Source of the DNA: Rhododendron vialii
Taxonomy: Eukaryota; Streptophyta; Magnoliopsida; Ericales; Ericaceae
NCBI RefSeq assembly: GCF_030253575.1
Contig: NC_080569.1
Span: 21,377,001 to 21,441,000, forward strand
Direction of reading: 5' to 3'
Length of the DNA: 64,000 bases
How positions within the stretch are numbered: position 1 is the first letter of the stretch; each line of letters opens with the position of its first letter. The position numbers and the translations under genes were made by a program. Shown one piece after another: positions 36,217 to 47,126 of this stretch. The notes under the pieces are model-generated. The model saw only the letters and a list, made by a program, of their open reading frames with translations. It had not been told where the DNA came from and ran no database searches.

Positions 36217-37344
36217 ATGGAAGCTGAGAACTTTCAAAACTACACCTTGGGTGAGATCTACCCAAACTACAGCTTAGAGTGGGAGATCAGCAACTTCATC
36301 AAAGTATGGATTGCAGTGGCTACATCTCTATCCTACTGCAAATTCACAAGTAAATTAGTCCCAAAAGGCCTACCTAGACTCCTCACATTCTTCCCTGTTA
36401 TTTGCCTCTTCTTATACCTCCCTCTTAATCTCCACTCTATGCATCTCTGTGGCACCACCTCCTTCTTCATCGCCTGGCTTTCCAATTTCAAAATCCTCCT
36501 CCTCGCCTTCAACAAAGGCCCTCTCTCTGACCCCTCTCTCTCTCTCCCCCAATTCCTCGCCGTCGGTTGTTTCCCCATCAAAATCCAACACAACCCACCT
36601 CCAAAATCCCAAACCAAACAAAACCCATCTCCTCAAAATCCCCAAAATGGCCACAAATCGCTTTGGAATTACGCCATAAAGGTTCTCCTCGTAGCCGCCT
36701 TTGTACGTATTTATAACTACAGCGAGCACATTCATCCCAAGGTCATTTTGGTCCTTTACTGCTTCCACATATACTTTATGCTGGAAATCATGTTCGCCAT
36801 GGTGGCAGCCCTTGCTCGAGCCACGGTGGGTTCCAAGCTCGAGCCACAGTTCGACGAGCCCTACCTCTCCACCTCGCTCCAAGACTTCTGGGGACGGAGG
36901 TGGAACATCATGGTCACAAGCATCCTGCGCCCCACCATATACAGTCCCGCCCTCCGTGTCTGGACGCGGGTCTTGGGCCGGAAGTGGGCCCCGCTTCCGG
37001 CCACGTTCGTCACGTTCATGGTGTCGGCCGTAATGCACGAGCTGATATTCTACTACTTGGGCCGGGGGCGGCCCACGGGGAAGATCACGGGGTTTTTTAT
37101 TCTCCACGGGGTGTGTTTGGTTGTGGAGATTGGGATGAAGAAGGTATTGAAGGGCAGGTGCCGGCTGCCTCCGGCTGTATCGAGGCCGCTCACGATTGGG
37201 TTCGTGGTGGTGACCGGCTTTTGGCTGTTCTTCCCGGAGTTGCGGAGGTGCAAAGGGTTTGTCAGAGCGTTTGATGAGTACATGCTGGTAGCTGCGTTTG
37301 TGAAGGACATTGTTGGTGGGGCTGTACGTAAAGTTCAGAAATGA
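36217..37344 (+). CDS. Wax-synthase-like long-chain-alcohol O-fatty-acyltransferase 1 (MBOAT)
   Basis: Single exon, 375 codons, near the usual 340-380 for the plant jojoba-type wax synthase family. Such enzymes join a fatty acyl group from acyl-CoA to a fatty alcohol in the endoplasmic reticulum membrane; some relatives acylate other alcohols, so the substrate is not fixed. It has many hydrophobic segments. An N-terminal block reads YPNYSLEWEISNFIKVW, and the MBOAT-2 region has PQFDEPYLSTSLQDFWGRRWN (near residues 210-235). VMHELIFYYLG carries the likely catalytic His at about residue 274, with a second conserved His in LHGVCLVVE at about 297. I chose the ATG at 36217 over upstream in-frame 36142 because the latter would translate the GA tract into Arg-Glu repeats, and both paralogues start at the matching Met. 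Confidence 0.9.
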   Translation: MEAENFQNYTLGEIYPNYSLEWEISNFIKVWIAVATSLSYCKFTSKLVPKGLPRLLTFFPVICLFLYLPLNLHSMHLCGTTSFFIAWLSNFKILLLAFNKGPLSDPSLSLPQFLAVGCFPIKIQHNPPPKSQTKQNPSPQNPQNGHKSLWNYAIKVLLVAAFVRIYNYSEHIHPKVILVLYCFHIYFMLEIMFAMVAALARATVGSKLEPQFDEPYLSTSLQDFWGRRWNIMVTSILRPTIYSPALRVWTRVLGRKWAPLPATFVTFMVSAVMHELIFYYLGRGRPTGKITGFFILHGVCLVVEIGMKKVLKGRCRLPPAVSRPLTIGFVVVTGFWLFFPELRRCKGFVRAFDEYMLVAAFVKDIVGGAVRKVQK

Positions 37345-38410
37345 TGATGGCTTGGGGAAGTAGTTCACATGTCACATTGCATGTATTTAATTCGTGCGAG
37401 ACCATTTTGATTAGTGTCGCACCGGATTGAGTTTGATGTTCGGCTCAGTTCGTTTGCAAATGAGTCGAGTTTTAGCTCAATTGTTTGCTTGTTTTAGAAA
37501 ACAAGCTCACATTGGTTCAATAGTGACTTACAATCGCGTGGCTCATTCATAAAGGCTCAACTAGTATATAGAGACTCGTTTAATAAACGAACAAAACTAG
37601 AACACTTTGATATTGAATGAGCCGAATTGGAACTCGATTATTTGGACTTGACTCTAGCTCAACTATTTAGACGATCCGAGTTCAAATTCTTCAAAACTCA
37701 ATTTGGCTCGGTTTGACATACCTCTAATTTTGATCACTACAAAACATCGTTCTACTCATTGTATAAATAAGAGAAACGTTTCCAACAAAGTATAAATAAT
37801 TGACACTTTTATTTTTATTTTTCCACTTTTTGATATATGGATTTCAAGAATACTCTCAGTGAATTATTTTTCCAAATTAATTTCACAAACCTTTATATAA
37901 AGTGGGTGGGTGGAAACTCTCACTAAGAGTCAGGACCTAGGGCAAATATGGAGGGAAAAGCGAACAATACTCTCACATCTGAACAAAATTTCATGTTCAA
38001 ATTTTAATTTTGAGTTTCTTTATAAAGTTTAATTTCATGTTCAAATCTGGATATGAAATTCACCAGAATTTAATTTCAAGTTTCTATATAAAATTTCATG
38101 TCCAAATTTCAAGTGATAAACATATTTTTTATTTCAGAAAAATTAGTTGAGACAAAAAGGCAGTCTACGAGTCTATGCAAGAAAGTACGTAGTTGGCAAT
38201 TTTGAAACACATGAACAAACTCGTCAGCAAAACAAATTGAGTGACTTTTTGATTGTCAATAACCTTTACTCGTGTTTCTCCACGCTAAAGTACCATATTG
38301 AGTCATTGACTAGGTCCATTCAACTTTCTCACCCAAAAAAAAAAAAACTGAATTAATTGCTCCATTTAATTTAAATTAATTATGTTCAACCAAAAAAGAA
38401 TAGGCGACCC
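37345..38410. other. Intergenic with hAT-like MITE (about 37427-37723)
   Basis: Contains a gctcg/gagcc-rich hAT-derived element related to those at 10861-11521 and 61204-61593; its right end, inverted, reads TAGAGGTATGTCAAACCGAG. The remainder is AT-rich with several short repeated AATTTCATGTTCAAAT words at 37980-38110. No gene seen. Confidence 0.45.
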
Positions 38411-38411
38411 C

Positions 38412-38480
38412 AAGGGGATGGATGGCCAAGTGGTCAACCTTAGGTATTTGCTCTATTTTAAGGTTTAAAGTTTTATTCTT
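38412..38480 (+). repeat. Possible tRNA-derived SINE head
   Basis: GGATGGATGGCCAAGTGGTC resembles the A-box half of a Ser/Leu tRNA, and GGTTTAAAGTTTTATT about 45 bases on could be a decayed B box. There is no cloverleaf, so it is not a tRNA gene. Confidence 0.3.
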
Positions 38481-38830
38481 CTTCTTTTTTTATAGGCAAA
38501 CAAATTTAATTAATCTCTGCAATAGTACACAGATTAAACGGACAAGGATAGAAAAAAAATTAAAATTACTTTAATCTCCAACAATACCCGAGATCCAAAC
38601 GATGGTCCGAGATCAACAAAAACCCTAAACACCCAAAAACTGTAAACCCCATTGCCCCGACCACCACCCTGCCGGACAAACGATCGGGATTCGAAACGCC
38701 ACCACCGTCGCGCAGACCGCCAAGTTTGATTCTCCCTGCCAACAACTCTTTGGGTTATCTCACCCCCACATGTATGCGAGTGAAACGGCTGTGAAAAGGG
38801 GTTGTAAGAATTAGTCCGAAGTGCGCACAA
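38480..38830 (-). mobile_element. LINE 3'-end fragment, minus strand
   Basis: On the minus strand it ends in AGATTAATTAAATTTGTTTG followed by an A-rich tail. This is the same 3' signature as fragments at 34290-34560, 41457-41560 and 60207-60301. No reverse-transcriptase coding remains. Confidence 0.45.
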
Positions 38831-40266
38831 GCTAATCCAGAATACCTTGCATTACCAAAAAATAAGGTGCTTTTAATTTTCAGCCAAAAGAAATAGGTGA
38901 GTTTAATGATCTACCTGATGACAACAGTACATTCATTTTATTAGCTCTTTTCTAAAATTTTAAGTTTGAAATCTCTTAAGTGTTATCAATTCTTTTAGGG
39001 TCAAGTCATATAGAGCTCTGGCTTCTAGTGAGGCCTCCGTTAGTGGACAGTAAGTTTATTGTCTTCCAAAATTTATCGAGGTGCATGTAATTAAGCTGAC
39101 CCGAACACCTGTAATTTTTTATTTATTTATTCTTCTTTCGTTTTCTTTTTTACTAGACCCAACAATGAACCAGCCATGGATGTGACAACTGCTTTCCACA
39201 GCAAATACCTTAATTACTAGCTACTCCGGAGTACCTCTTGTCGCCCTAATTAATGAATTGTACGTGTAGGAAGCAGAACCACGTAACCGATTACTTGAAA
39301 CTTATGAACTACAAATTTGGGTTTTACTCTCCAATTTTTTAGGATGAGAAGTAAAATGGTACGGAGTATCACATATCATAAGAATTAAAGATTGCATTAG
39401 TCAAGGACGAAGTCAAAATTCCCTTGTTAGAGGAGGCCCTGAAAAGAGAGAGACTACAGCCACCGAAGTAAAAATGTGATGGCCGGTCACCGCACGCCGT
39501 TTGCGATCTACTTCAGGTCCCACACAGATAACTCACGTCGTTTAATAATTAAAAAAAAATCCAAGTGGGTTGCGCGAATAATCAGCTCGATCCGATATGT
39601 GTAGGTGCTCGGATCAAACTTCTAATCTTTGGAAAATCGGAAAAAATGGAAAGATTGGTTTTCCGATTTTTCAAAGATGAAAAGCTTGATCGAAGCACGT
39701 ACGCATATCGGATCGAACTGATTTTTCACGCAGCCCACTCGGTTTTTTTTTTTTAATTATTAAACAGCTCATCATCCTTGCAGAGTAGAATGGGCCCTCA
39801 TGGTCCGTGGTGGCCAGCTATCGCATTTTGCCTTCGGTGGCCGTAGACTTTCTGGCCCTGAAAAACATGTTTGACAGAAAACTACAACCAAGTAATAACG
39901 AAAGGAACATATATTGTATACGGAAACTAACCTGACCATTGGAGTCTCTTATAAGCTCATTGGAATTGGCGGATCCAAAATTTAATTGCAGTGGGTCAAA
40001 TATCTATAACATATGTAATTTTGTGGGATTTTTTGGGCAAAATTATTATCTTTTGGGACAAAATTACAAAATATTCCTTAAAACTATACCTGCTCTATAG
40101 GTATTTTAGAACTTAGTGAGGTCAAGTGACCCCGCTGGCCCTATACTGGTTCCACCCATTTGGAAATGAGGCACCGAAACTCCTCAGGACGGCTATCAAA
40201 ATCAAAAAAAAAAAAAAAAAAAGAAAACTCCTGAAGACAACAATTCAAGAAGGCAGAAATGATATT
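38831..40266. other. Intergenic, no gene seen
   Basis: Contains an inverted pair around 39545-39755, AATTAAAAAAAAATCC...GTGGG and its partner, with GATCGGA/TCCGAT words between. This is a probable fold-back element of about 210 bases. Nothing coding is supported. Confidence 0.4.
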
Positions 40267-40609
40267 GGTACCGACCGGGTCGGTACCGATATCGTAGGGA
40301 CGGCCGCCCAAAAATTTAAAAAAAAAAAGCGAGGGGGCTTACGCGGGAATCAACGGCATCCGAGGTGTGTAAGGTGCTTGATCCGAGCACCCTTTTTTCG
40401 TGTATATATGTATATTCCGCGATATACATATATACACGAAAAAAGGGTGCTCGGATCAAGCACCTTACACACCTCGGATGCCGTTGATTCTCGCGACCCC
40501 CTCGTTTTTTTTTTTTTAAATTTTTGGAAGGCTCGGATCGGCCGTCCGGTGGCCGGAGACGGCCCGGCGCGGCCGTCCCTACTATTTCGGTACCGACCCC
40601 GTCGGTACC
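40267..40609. mobile_element. Palindromic fold-back element, 343 bp
   Basis: The outer arms start GGTACCGACCGGGTCGGTAC and end in its inverted partner, each followed by GTAGGGACGGCCG. Inside is an almost perfect hairpin, 40331-40416 against 40419-40504, whose inner 56 bases of each arm are exact complements. No target duplication was identified. A transcript across it would form a long double-stranded RNA. Confidence 0.85.
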
Positions 40610-40844
40610 TATAGCACTACTCGAAGAGAAGCCACCTTCGTAACTCAGATTTTTTTAGTGAAACCCTTGCCTTGGATTTCACCTTCTTGATGGTCCTCCC
40701 ATTGGAATATCACTAGAGCTGTGAGGAAATTTGTCAAAGCAGGTCTCTATCCAACTATCCCTCTCTCTCCGACTCTCCCATATATCAACACGTCTTAAAT
40801 ACAGTCCCCATCCAGCTACGTACCTCTCTCCCCAATAAAAAATC

Positions 40845-41072
40845 GGATTGGGAGATGCTGCCAAGCAGAGGTGCTTGGCAGCGGTGCCGCGCATCTCGGC
40901 CGTCCAAAAGTGTTTTGGATGGCCCGGATGTAAAGGTACCGAACGGATTTAAAAAAAAAGAAAAAGAAAAGGAAAAAGATGTTTCGATTCGGGCCGTTGA
41001 TTCCGAGATGAACGGCCGGATTGGCCGCTCGGCACCCGCTCGGCAGGGGTGCCGCTCGGCAGGGTATCGACC
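40845..41072. mobile_element. MULE-type MITE, relative of 2063-2267, opposite orientation
   Basis: Aligns along its length with the reverse complement of 2063-2267, including ATCTCGGCCGTCCAAAA and the A/G-rich centre. The ends are less alike and no 9-bp duplication is visible, so it appears older. Confidence 0.7.
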
Positions 41073-41158
41073 TGTGAATACAAACGAAACACACAAACGG
41101 TGTGGTTACATTTAATTTAATGCAACAGCAAAGAGCATGCAAGAGACCAAAATCTTGA

Positions 41159-41305
41159 GGAGTGCTAGGGATAAAGAAAATGGGCAAAGAATTGATCCTT
41201 AAAGTGTACATGAACGGTTTAGATTCAGTGTGCAGTGCATCTGAACCGTTCATGTACACTTTCAGGGTCAATTCTTTGCCCATTTTCTTTGTACTTAGCA
41301 TTTCT
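41159..41305. mobile_element. Fold-back MITE, ~147 bp
   Basis: Two arms of about 64 bases, sharing AAAGAAAATGGGCAAAGAAT and GTGTACATGAACGGTT, in inverted orientation with a short centre. Flanks share CCAAAATCTT on both sides (left 41147-41156), consistent with an 8-10 base target duplication. Confidence 0.75.
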
Positions 41306-41456
41306 CCAAAATCTTTGCCAAATGTGTCACCGTCCCATAAATTTGAAAACCATTTAGTAGCCTAAATAACCCCATAATAGAAGACAAAGAAAACCAACGG
41401 CAAACACCAAAAAATGACAGAAATTAAGGAAACCATCAAAAGTTTGGGAATTTATT

Positions 41457-41560
41457 TTTTGAAAGGCAAATTTTTTTTATTAATCTCTGAAATTGTTACA
41501 AGGATTAATAGGAATAAATAATGATTGCATCATATCCCTAACCCGAGACAAAAGTCTGGG
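41457..41560 (-). mobile_element. Very short LINE 3' fragment, minus strand
   Basis: T-rich left end, then AGGCAAA...TTATTAATCTCTG, matching other minus-strand LINE tails here. The flanks TTTGGGAATTTA and TCTGGGAAATTA look like a mildly decayed target duplication. Confidence 0.45.
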
Positions 41561-42115
41561 AAATTAGTTTGGTAATTAATCTTCTAAAAATATGGGAATT
41601 GACTGGATTTACCCCTAAGGAATGCGAGCATGTATCAAATTAAAAGGCTTCATTGAATAAGTCGGGATCAGTTGTCTTTGGATTTCATGTTCTTTTACTT
41701 CCATCGGCAGATGGATAATGGCCAGCTTTAATATGAATGGTGTAGAAATTAAAGGTAAAGGGTGAGAATCAAAATGAAATAGGAGTATTAAAAAGGGAAG
41801 AACACAAAAAGAGCGTAATAGAAAAGAAACGGGTGGATGTAATCCAATCAGAACACCTAAATTATCTACAAAAAAGAAAAGACTCTGCCTGACTGTCCTA
41901 GATCGGTGCTAAAGACATTCCTCAAATAACATTGAAAAAGTGCTTCATAATTAAAATGGATGTGGTGAGAATGTCTAGGAAATTATTTTGGAACACCTAG
42001 AGGTTTGTTTTCTCCTAAAAACATACATGGGCCAATATTTTTGGCACACATCGTTTTCTACTTAAATTGTGTAGTACGCTCTGTGAAATTTTTGATGGGT
42101 GAATATAGCTCAGCA

Positions 42116-42235
42116 ATGCTACCTTTACTGCTCATTTTCACCGATCCCCCAATCTCACCGTTCGTCCATCTGGACCCTCCAAAATACTTTTAAATGGTGA
42201 GATTGAGGAGGTGTGAAAAGGAAGGGTAGGCATAG
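42116..42235. mobile_element. Fold-back MITE, ~120 bp
   Basis: ATGCTACCTTT...CAATCTCACC on the left is matched, inverted, by GGTGAGATTGAGGAGGTGTG...GGTAGGCAT on the right. Confidence 0.55.
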
Positions 42236-42535
42236 ACTTTTACCCTTGCTCCATTGTGTCTTCATAGTACGTTGGACATAGTTTGACTGTCAGACGAAGA
42301 ACCCAAATTATTTCGCTTTTAAATTCTTGGATATTTGTTGTGGAAAACATGCTGATATATATAGAATTTGTCGTGAAAAATATTGAATGTTGAAGATGTA
42401 AAATATTACAAAACCATATTAAGAAACAAATCACCGAACACGAGCAAATATAAATTCAACGGAACACTTTAATTAGCTGCTATATATTGTGACATCTATA
42501 TCCGTATGAAAGTGTGAATGATTGGCTAGTTACCA

Positions 42536-42605
42536 TCGAGAGATGGTTCAGTGGCCGAAAGCTTGGACTTAGTTAGATGAGATTTATGATATCAAGTCCA
42601 CGCAG
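42536..42605 (+). repeat. Possible tRNA-derived SINE head
   Basis: AGATGGTTCAGTGGCCGAAA resembles an A box and ATATCAAGTCCACGC a B box at SINE-like spacing. A cloverleaf cannot be formed. Low certainty. Confidence 0.3.
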
Positions 42606-45600
42606 TCCTTTACAGGAATAAACGTACTCCTAACAGTACCCACGCATGGTGGAACCTTAGTTTTGGTCTCGATACAAGTACGATGAAATTCTCTATAGAT
42701 AGTAATGTGATGTGACGGGACAATAGTTCTTGGCGGAAGTGACTGATTAGAGTACTTGCACTCCCATTTTAAAACTATGTACCAAAAAAAGACTGACTCA
42801 GTTGATTGTACTAAAGATTTTTTAGCATTTCATGTCAACTGAAAATGTATTGAATCAACTTTGGCTTGCTCCCCGAATCTCAGAAATTTTTTCAACAATC
42901 AATGTTGGCGACGGCTCAACTCAAATTCGTGTGGATTGACTTGCCAAAAAAATTCAAAAAAAATTCGTGTGGATTGGGAAAGGATTTCAAACTTGGAAGG
43001 CTCCTCCACAGTCCACTAATCCAATGGGGAAGAAGTAAACTTTCAATAAAGAAAATGGTAGATTAATAGGTACTTCTCTTTCTAGAAGAATATCTTTTGA
43101 CTGTCCCGTCTAGCTATATACTACTATTTCTTGAGCCACAAAAAAGTCATAAATTAATTAACGATCTCAAACGTCCAATAATCTCGCTCTCTTTTTTGTT
43201 TTGTTTGCTTTTAGATAGAGATGGCCACTGCACTTGGTGATTGTAATCGCCCATAGATTTGAGTATATATGTATGGACACAAAAGGATATCATGTTCCGT
43301 CTGCAATCTGCAACTGATCTATCTATCTGTTCTAGAAGTATCAAAAGTACTATACATTGACAAATTAAACGAAAAGAAAACTCCAAACAGAAGAACGCAC
43401 GCGGAGCTAGTTGGGGATTGGGGTGCCTACTGTGCCCTTGGCATAGCCCGTCCCGGGCTCAAAAATTGATTCAAATTGTTCATTTTATCTACCTTGCGGG
43501 GAATGTACCACGAACAAAACACGTACATTTGTTTTGGAAACAAGTAAGGGCTAGTTTGATTTAGATAGTAAAATTTAAGGGAAACATATGTTGTTCTTAA
43601 TGATATCGACAACATGATCAAAATAAACGGTTTGAATTATATTCTTAAGCCCAAGACGGGACCGTATATAGGGCATGACAAGCCCATCTATGACCCAACG
43701 CACAACAAGATTCCGAATATCGCGCACGACAATAGCACCAAATGGTGAAGCCGAGATGACAAACCATCGGAGAAGCCGACTACGTAATTAATGCCATCAC
43801 ATGTGTTTGTTTCCGCTAATTGTTTAATGAATTATACTCAACCCCGTTTCCGCTAAACTATTAGTTGTTGACTACCTTTTTTTATTGTGTTATTATTCAA
43901 AAAGAAAATTGTGTTTGTTAATTTTGCGGCAAATTTTTATATATTATTGGTTTGTTTAGACGAGATGAATAGAAAAAGTAAAAAATTATCTTTTGGGGTT
44001 TTTTCTTAGATATGTTGAAAAGTACATAGATAAAAGTCATAATTTGTTACTTTTTCAATTCATCTCGTCGAGACAAACCAATAATACATAAAGTTTGATA
44101 CGAAACTAATAAATGCGATAAAAATTTGAATAGACAAAACAAAAGAGTTGTAGTCCACAATTTATAGTTTAGCGGGAACATGGTCTCAATTATTGGCTAC
44201 AATTTCATCATTTCGGATCTCCTAAAAGACGATCTATCTCTTTTAGCTTCAAATATTTAGATCTTGTTTGATGGTTCTTAATTACCCTATTACACAAAGT
44301 TTTACATAATTTTGAAATTTTTGATTCTTTGTAGAATATAGACGAATGTTCTAAAAGACAGGCCGAAATTATCTTTCATTCTGAAAAGGATGCTTTGCCT
44401 ACCTCAATATGTGGTCGCAACCCATTTGCCCCCATGTGAAAGCAAGCCTACCATTCTTCTACCGCATTCCATGCCCAAAGTTATTTTATCACATCAACAA
44501 ATTTTATTTGATTTTTATCTTTTTGACCTTTTGTGCTAAATTCAGCAACAGGACTGGGTAACCAAATTTATGTACTACCACCATTCCTTTTGTCAAATTT
44601 GATGCTCCTACTTACCAACTTGTGACATCCCCTTCAAAGTGCGAAAATAGCATCACACCAATAGAACAACATTGTCAGCTTTGGAAGATGCTAATATGAC
44701 GCCCCTCTTTTCTAGGGATACCGTGTCCCCGTATAACATAATCACTCAAATGCATAACATTAACTATCCGAAAGCATAACATTTTAAGGCTTGAAGGCAA
44801 AACATTTTTACCACTCAAAAGCATAACATTTACCACAAAACAACATAAAATTTTAACTCTCGAAGGCATTAGCTAGGCATAGCATTTTAAAAAATGGCAT
44901 ATTTTTTTTACAGTGTCCCCCTATCGTAACATTAACCACTCGACATCGTAACATTAACCACTCGAAGACATTATTACATTAACCATTCAAAGACACAATA
45001 TTTTACGACCTGGGAACATCACAAAAGGAGATATCTTAATCAATTAAAAATAATTCTGGCATTGTTATTTTTGACACCCTTGTCCAAGTCCACTAAAAAC
45101 ACCACCATTCTGCTAATATTTTTATTTTTAAATACTTACTTCTTAATTTACGAGATAAATCATTCTTTCAAAATATATCATCTTTAATTCAAAAATTAAG
45201 TACTTATTTTAGTTAGGGGAACACACCATAAAACCCACTATATAACTAGGTGAAAAACTTTTTCACAGAGCTTTTCGTGAATAGTTATTTACGCTTTTAC
45301 GGAGGTGAATCTCGAGTGTCCAAAGTGTTTTGAACGGTCTGGATTCTAATAAAACTTTTCCGAAGAAGAGTGTTTAACTTTTTCCCGGAAAAATTTCATT
45401 TAAATCCGAACCGTCTAAAGCTGAAACGGACGGCTGAGATCGCGCGGTTCTTCCAAAATAAGTACTTAAAAAATAAGGACATATTTTCAAGTTTTAAAAT
45501 AATGGGTCTACGAAAATAATTTTTCAATTTTTTTTGCAGTGTTTGATAAATCTCATTAAACAAGATCTATATCGCATTTTTTTTATTTCAATAAGCTTAT

Positions 45601-45951
45601 TTTTTAGCTTAAAAATTACAAATAAGTAATTACTCCAGTATTTTTTAAAACACTAAACCAGAACACAGTCTATATATCTCTGTAACTAGGCGAATGTTAA
45701 GGTAGTTTCCTCATTCCTGCACCTGAGCGGCACTAGATTCTCTGCGCCAAATTAAAAACTGGGCCACTCGCGTGCATTTAGACCAGGAAAATTGTTTTCC
45801 TTAGCACCAAAAAAATAAATAAATAAAACCAGGAAATTTATGTCTTTCCCTATTTGCGCTGGTCCCGCTGGTGCTGGTTTTCACTTTCTCTGTGCCTGTA
45901 TTAATACGTTAGCAACATACACATCCAGTCCGAACTCTTTCTCTCCCGAGT

Positions 45952-45956
<5 letters not shown>
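42606..45956. other. Intergenic, repeats only
   Basis: A fold-back stretch at about 43870-44170 has inverted GACGAGATGAAT/ATTCATCTCGTC words and is related to stretches near 47275-47470, 56515-56665 and 59705-60065. A run of GCATAACATT words at 44690-45010 resembles the 33-kb MITE family. A fold-back element at about 45290-45455 has CCGTCTAAAGC and related arms. No gene is supported. Confidence 0.45.
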
Positions 45957-45994
<38 letters not shown>

Positions 45995-45998
45995 AGAA

Positions 45999-47126
45999 AT
46001 GGAGGGAGAGATCATCTACCCAAACTACAGCTTAGATAAGGAGATAAGTAACTTCATCAAGGTATGGGTTTCAGTTATTACATCCCTATCATACTGCAAA
46101 TTTACAAGTAAAATAGTACCAAAAGGCCTACTTAGATTTCTCACATTCATCCCTATCATTTGCCTCTTCTTATACCTCCCTCTCAATCTCCACTCCATGC
46201 ACCTCGGTGGCATGAGCTGTTTCTTCGTCGCTTGGCTTTCCAATTTCAAAATCCTCTTGCTCGCCTTCGACAAAGGCCCCCTCTCCGACCCAACTCTCTC
46301 TCTCCCCAAGTTCCTCGCCATCGCTTGTTTCCCCATCAAGAAAACCGAACCAAAAAACCCACCTCCAGAATCCATAACCAAACCAAACCCATCTCCCCAA
46401 ATCACCAAAAAATTAGGCCACAAATCGGTTAGGAATTACGCTCTCAAGGGGCTTCTCATTGCTGCCTTTGTGCAAATTTATGACTACAGTGAGCGTATAC
46501 ACCCGAAGGTTATTTTGGTCATCTACTGCTTCCACATATACTTCATGTTGGAGCTGATGCTAGCCGCCGTCGCAACCCTGGCTCGAGCCACTCTCGGGTT
46601 AGAGCTTGAGCCGCAGTTCAACGATCCGTTCCTCTCCACCTCCTTACAAGACTTCTGGGGGAAAAGATGGAACTTGATGGTCTCGCGTACACTGCGCCCG
46701 ACCGTATACGATCCTACCCTCAGCATCTCGACGCGGATCGTGGGCCGGAAGTGGGCCCCGTTGCCTGCCGTGTTCGCCACGTTCGTGGTGTCGGCCCTGA
46801 TGCACGAGCTTATATTCTACTACTTGGGGCGGAAGCGGCCCACTTGGGAGATCACGTGGTTTTTCGTTCTCCACGGGGTGTGTTTAGTTGTTGAGATAGT
46901 GATAAAGAAGTTGTTGAAGGGCAGGTGGCAGTTGCCTCCGGTGATCTCGACGCCATTGACCGTCGTGATTGTGATGGGTACCGGCTTTTGGCTGTTCTTC
47001 CCACAGTTTTTAAGGTTCAAAGCGGACGCAAGAGCGTTTGAAGAGTACGCGATTTTAGGAGCCTTCGTGAAGGACGTAGTTGGTGGAGCTCTGAGGTCGC
47101 GGCATTTCAATGGCACTGCAGTTTAA
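45999..47126 (+). CDS. Wax-synthase-like long-chain-alcohol O-fatty-acyltransferase 2 (MBOAT)
   Basis: Single exon, 375 codons, paralogue of the genes at 36217 and 58307. It starts MEGEIIYPNYSLDKEISNFI. The MBOAT-2 core has PQFNDPFLSTSLQDFWGKRW, and LMHELIFYYLGRKRPTWEIT holds the likely catalytic His; LHGVCLVVE follows with the second conserved His. Hydrophobic segments run throughout, consistent with an ER membrane enzyme. The ATG at 45999 follows a GA/GGGA tract; the in-frame Met at 45840 would add an Arg-Glu repeat and is rejected. Sequence just upstream shares a CTTTCTCTGTGCCTGTATT-like promoter block with gene 3, suggesting these two are the more recent pair. No disabling change is seen. 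Confidence 0.9.
   Translation: MEGEIIYPNYSLDKEISNFIKVWVSVITSLSYCKFTSKIVPKGLLRFLTFIPIICLFLYLPLNLHSMHLGGMSCFFVAWLSNFKILLLAFDKGPLSDPTLSLPKFLAIACFPIKKTEPKNPPPESITKPNPSPQITKKLGHKSVRNYALKGLLIAAFVQIYDYSERIHPKVILVIYCFHIYFMLELMLAAVATLARATLGLELEPQFNDPFLSTSLQDFWGKRWNLMVSRTLRPTVYDPTLSISTRIVGRKWAPLPAVFATFVVSALMHELIFYYLGRKRPTWEITWFFVLHGVCLVVEIVIKKLLKGRWQLPPVISTPLTVVIVMGTGFWLFFPQFLRFKADARAFEEYAILGAFVKDVVGGALRSRHFNGTAV

Noticed and set aside
36412-37368. Long minus-strand open frame (318 codons) opposite wax-synthase gene 1
   Set aside because: It is the antisense of a conserved acyltransferase; the sense frame has domain motifs and two paralogues, and the antisense frame is broken at the matching places in genes 2 and 3.
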